Positions 29,605-30,083 of a DNA stretch of 30,083 bases are shown here, piece after piece. The stretch comes from GCA-016700035 sp964454845 (GTDB lineage Bacteria > Patescibacteriota > Saccharimonadia > CAILAD01 > GCA-016700035). How positions within the stretch are numbered: position 1 is the first letter of the stretch; the number at the start of each line of letters is the position of its first letter. The position numbers were made by a program, and so were the translations under genes. The DNA lies in assembly GCA_964454845.1 (NCBI GenBank), contig CAYVVS010000008.1:1-30083 (forward strand). Reading direction: 5' to 3'. A model generated the notes under the pieces. It saw only the letters and a program-made list of their open reading frames with translations, had not been told where the DNA came from and did not search any database.

Positions 29605-30083
29605 ATGGACGAAAAAATTCCAGAGCCATTATCAAAACCGGTAGAGCCAACTAAGCCAGGCGCGAATATTCCGCCGGCTCCAGCAGCCCCAAACGCTACG
29701 GTCAGCTCTACTCCAATGGGGATGCCTGCTTCTAATGTGGGTAAGTCTGGCGGAGGCAAGAAAGTCTTGGTCGTGCTTTTGGTGCTTATTTTGATGGCTA
29801 GCACAGCTGCGTTTGGCTATCTTTGGTGGCAGGCGCGCTCGGCTCAAGCTCAGGTAGCGCAGGCACAGACAGACAAAGAAGCTGCTGACAAAAAAGCCAC
29901 AGAAGCTGAAGCGAAGGTAAAAGAACTTGAAGAGGCTCAAACTACAGAAACTGAGGCTGCAAAGCAGACAGACACGGAGCTTATCACGACTGCTGCCCAG
30001 AATTATGCGAATGCAATGGTTGATGGAGCGAATGATACGCTGGCTAAACCAGAGTTGAACGCAAAAAATAAAAGCTTTGCGAC
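29605..30083 (+). CDS. Membrane protein with coiled coil, partial at window edge
   Basis: The first 159 codons of a gene cut by the window end. A Pro-rich cytoplasmic tail (1-45) ends SGGGKK, then one membrane helix (about 54-76) ends FGYLWW. A long Ala/Glu/Lys/Gln coiled coil follows (77-125: QARSAQAQVAQAQ, AEAKVKELEE). The outside part begins TTAAQNYANAMVDG. It is a paralogue in layout of the gene just before. ATG at 29605 follows the preceding stop by one base, and a GGAG inside the end of that gene (29591-29594) is the likely ribosome site, so the two are co-translated. Function unknown. Confidence 0.75.
   Translation, partial: MDEKIPEPLSKPVEPTKPGANIPPAPAAPNATVSSTPMGMPASNVGKSGGGKKVLVVLLVLILMASTAAFGYLWWQARSAQAQVAQAQTDKEAADKKATEAEAKVKELEEAQTTETEAAKQTDTELITTAAQNYANAMVDGANDTLAKPELNAKNKSFA

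Overview
The window is a gene-dense bacterial chromosome segment that looks like a small-genome Patescibacterium (CPR), most probably a Saccharibacteria (TM7)-like organism. This is an inference from several features: tight packing, a short methionyl-tRNA synthetase, an RpfB-type cell-wall protein, many single-pass membrane proteins with charged cytoplasmic tails, and a heliorhodopsin, a family reported mainly from monoderm cells. TGA is used as a stop (response regulator, histidine kinase), so the UGA=Gly code of Gracilibacteria does not apply. No rRNA, tRNA, CRISPR array, insertion sequence or phage module was seen.

Layout. 1-104: tail of a plus-strand transcript with a terminator. 80-3424 (-): large GLUG-repeat surface protein. 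3561-4636: a promoter with a folded leader and a small gene, then a small secreted helical protein. 4665-7201: response regulator, histidine kinase and heliorhodopsin in one apparent operon. 7250-7630 (-): small membrane protein. 7732-10973: pyruvate kinase, a membrane protein, triose-phosphate isomerase and inorganic pyrophosphatase. 10975-11964 (-): anchored protein. 12066-15603: UvrD/PcrA helicase and an isolated purD. 15649-17472 (-): typA. 17660-18073: zinc-ribbon protein. 18268-26399: a tight run of rpfB-like, ksgA, transglutaminase, metG, tatD, a cysteine desulfurase homologue and a DUF218 protein. 26403-26718: a promoter, a highly folded RNA and a terminator without an ORF. 26757-27110 (-): small gene. 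27184-28230: mnmA. 28261-28506 (-): small gene. 28632-30083: two related membrane proteins, the second cut by the window edge.

How the genes fit together. Glycolysis end steps and pyrophosphate removal serve energy metabolism. The cysteine desulfurase homologue may supply sulfur to MnmA for tRNA thiolation. The metG, tatD, rpf and ksgA group matches a neighbourhood familiar from Actinobacteria and Firmicutes. Two kinds of transcription unit are interleaved. Housekeeping genes often have a -10 box 6-8 bases before the start codon, so their mRNAs are probably leaderless. Scattered among them are short monocistronic genes with full -35/-10 promoters, strong Shine-Dalgarno sites, their own terminators and AAG-rich codon use. 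The most notable items are the two-component-system/heliorhodopsin operon, the orphan structured RNA at 26438-26718, and the repeated cassette-like small genes together with purD.
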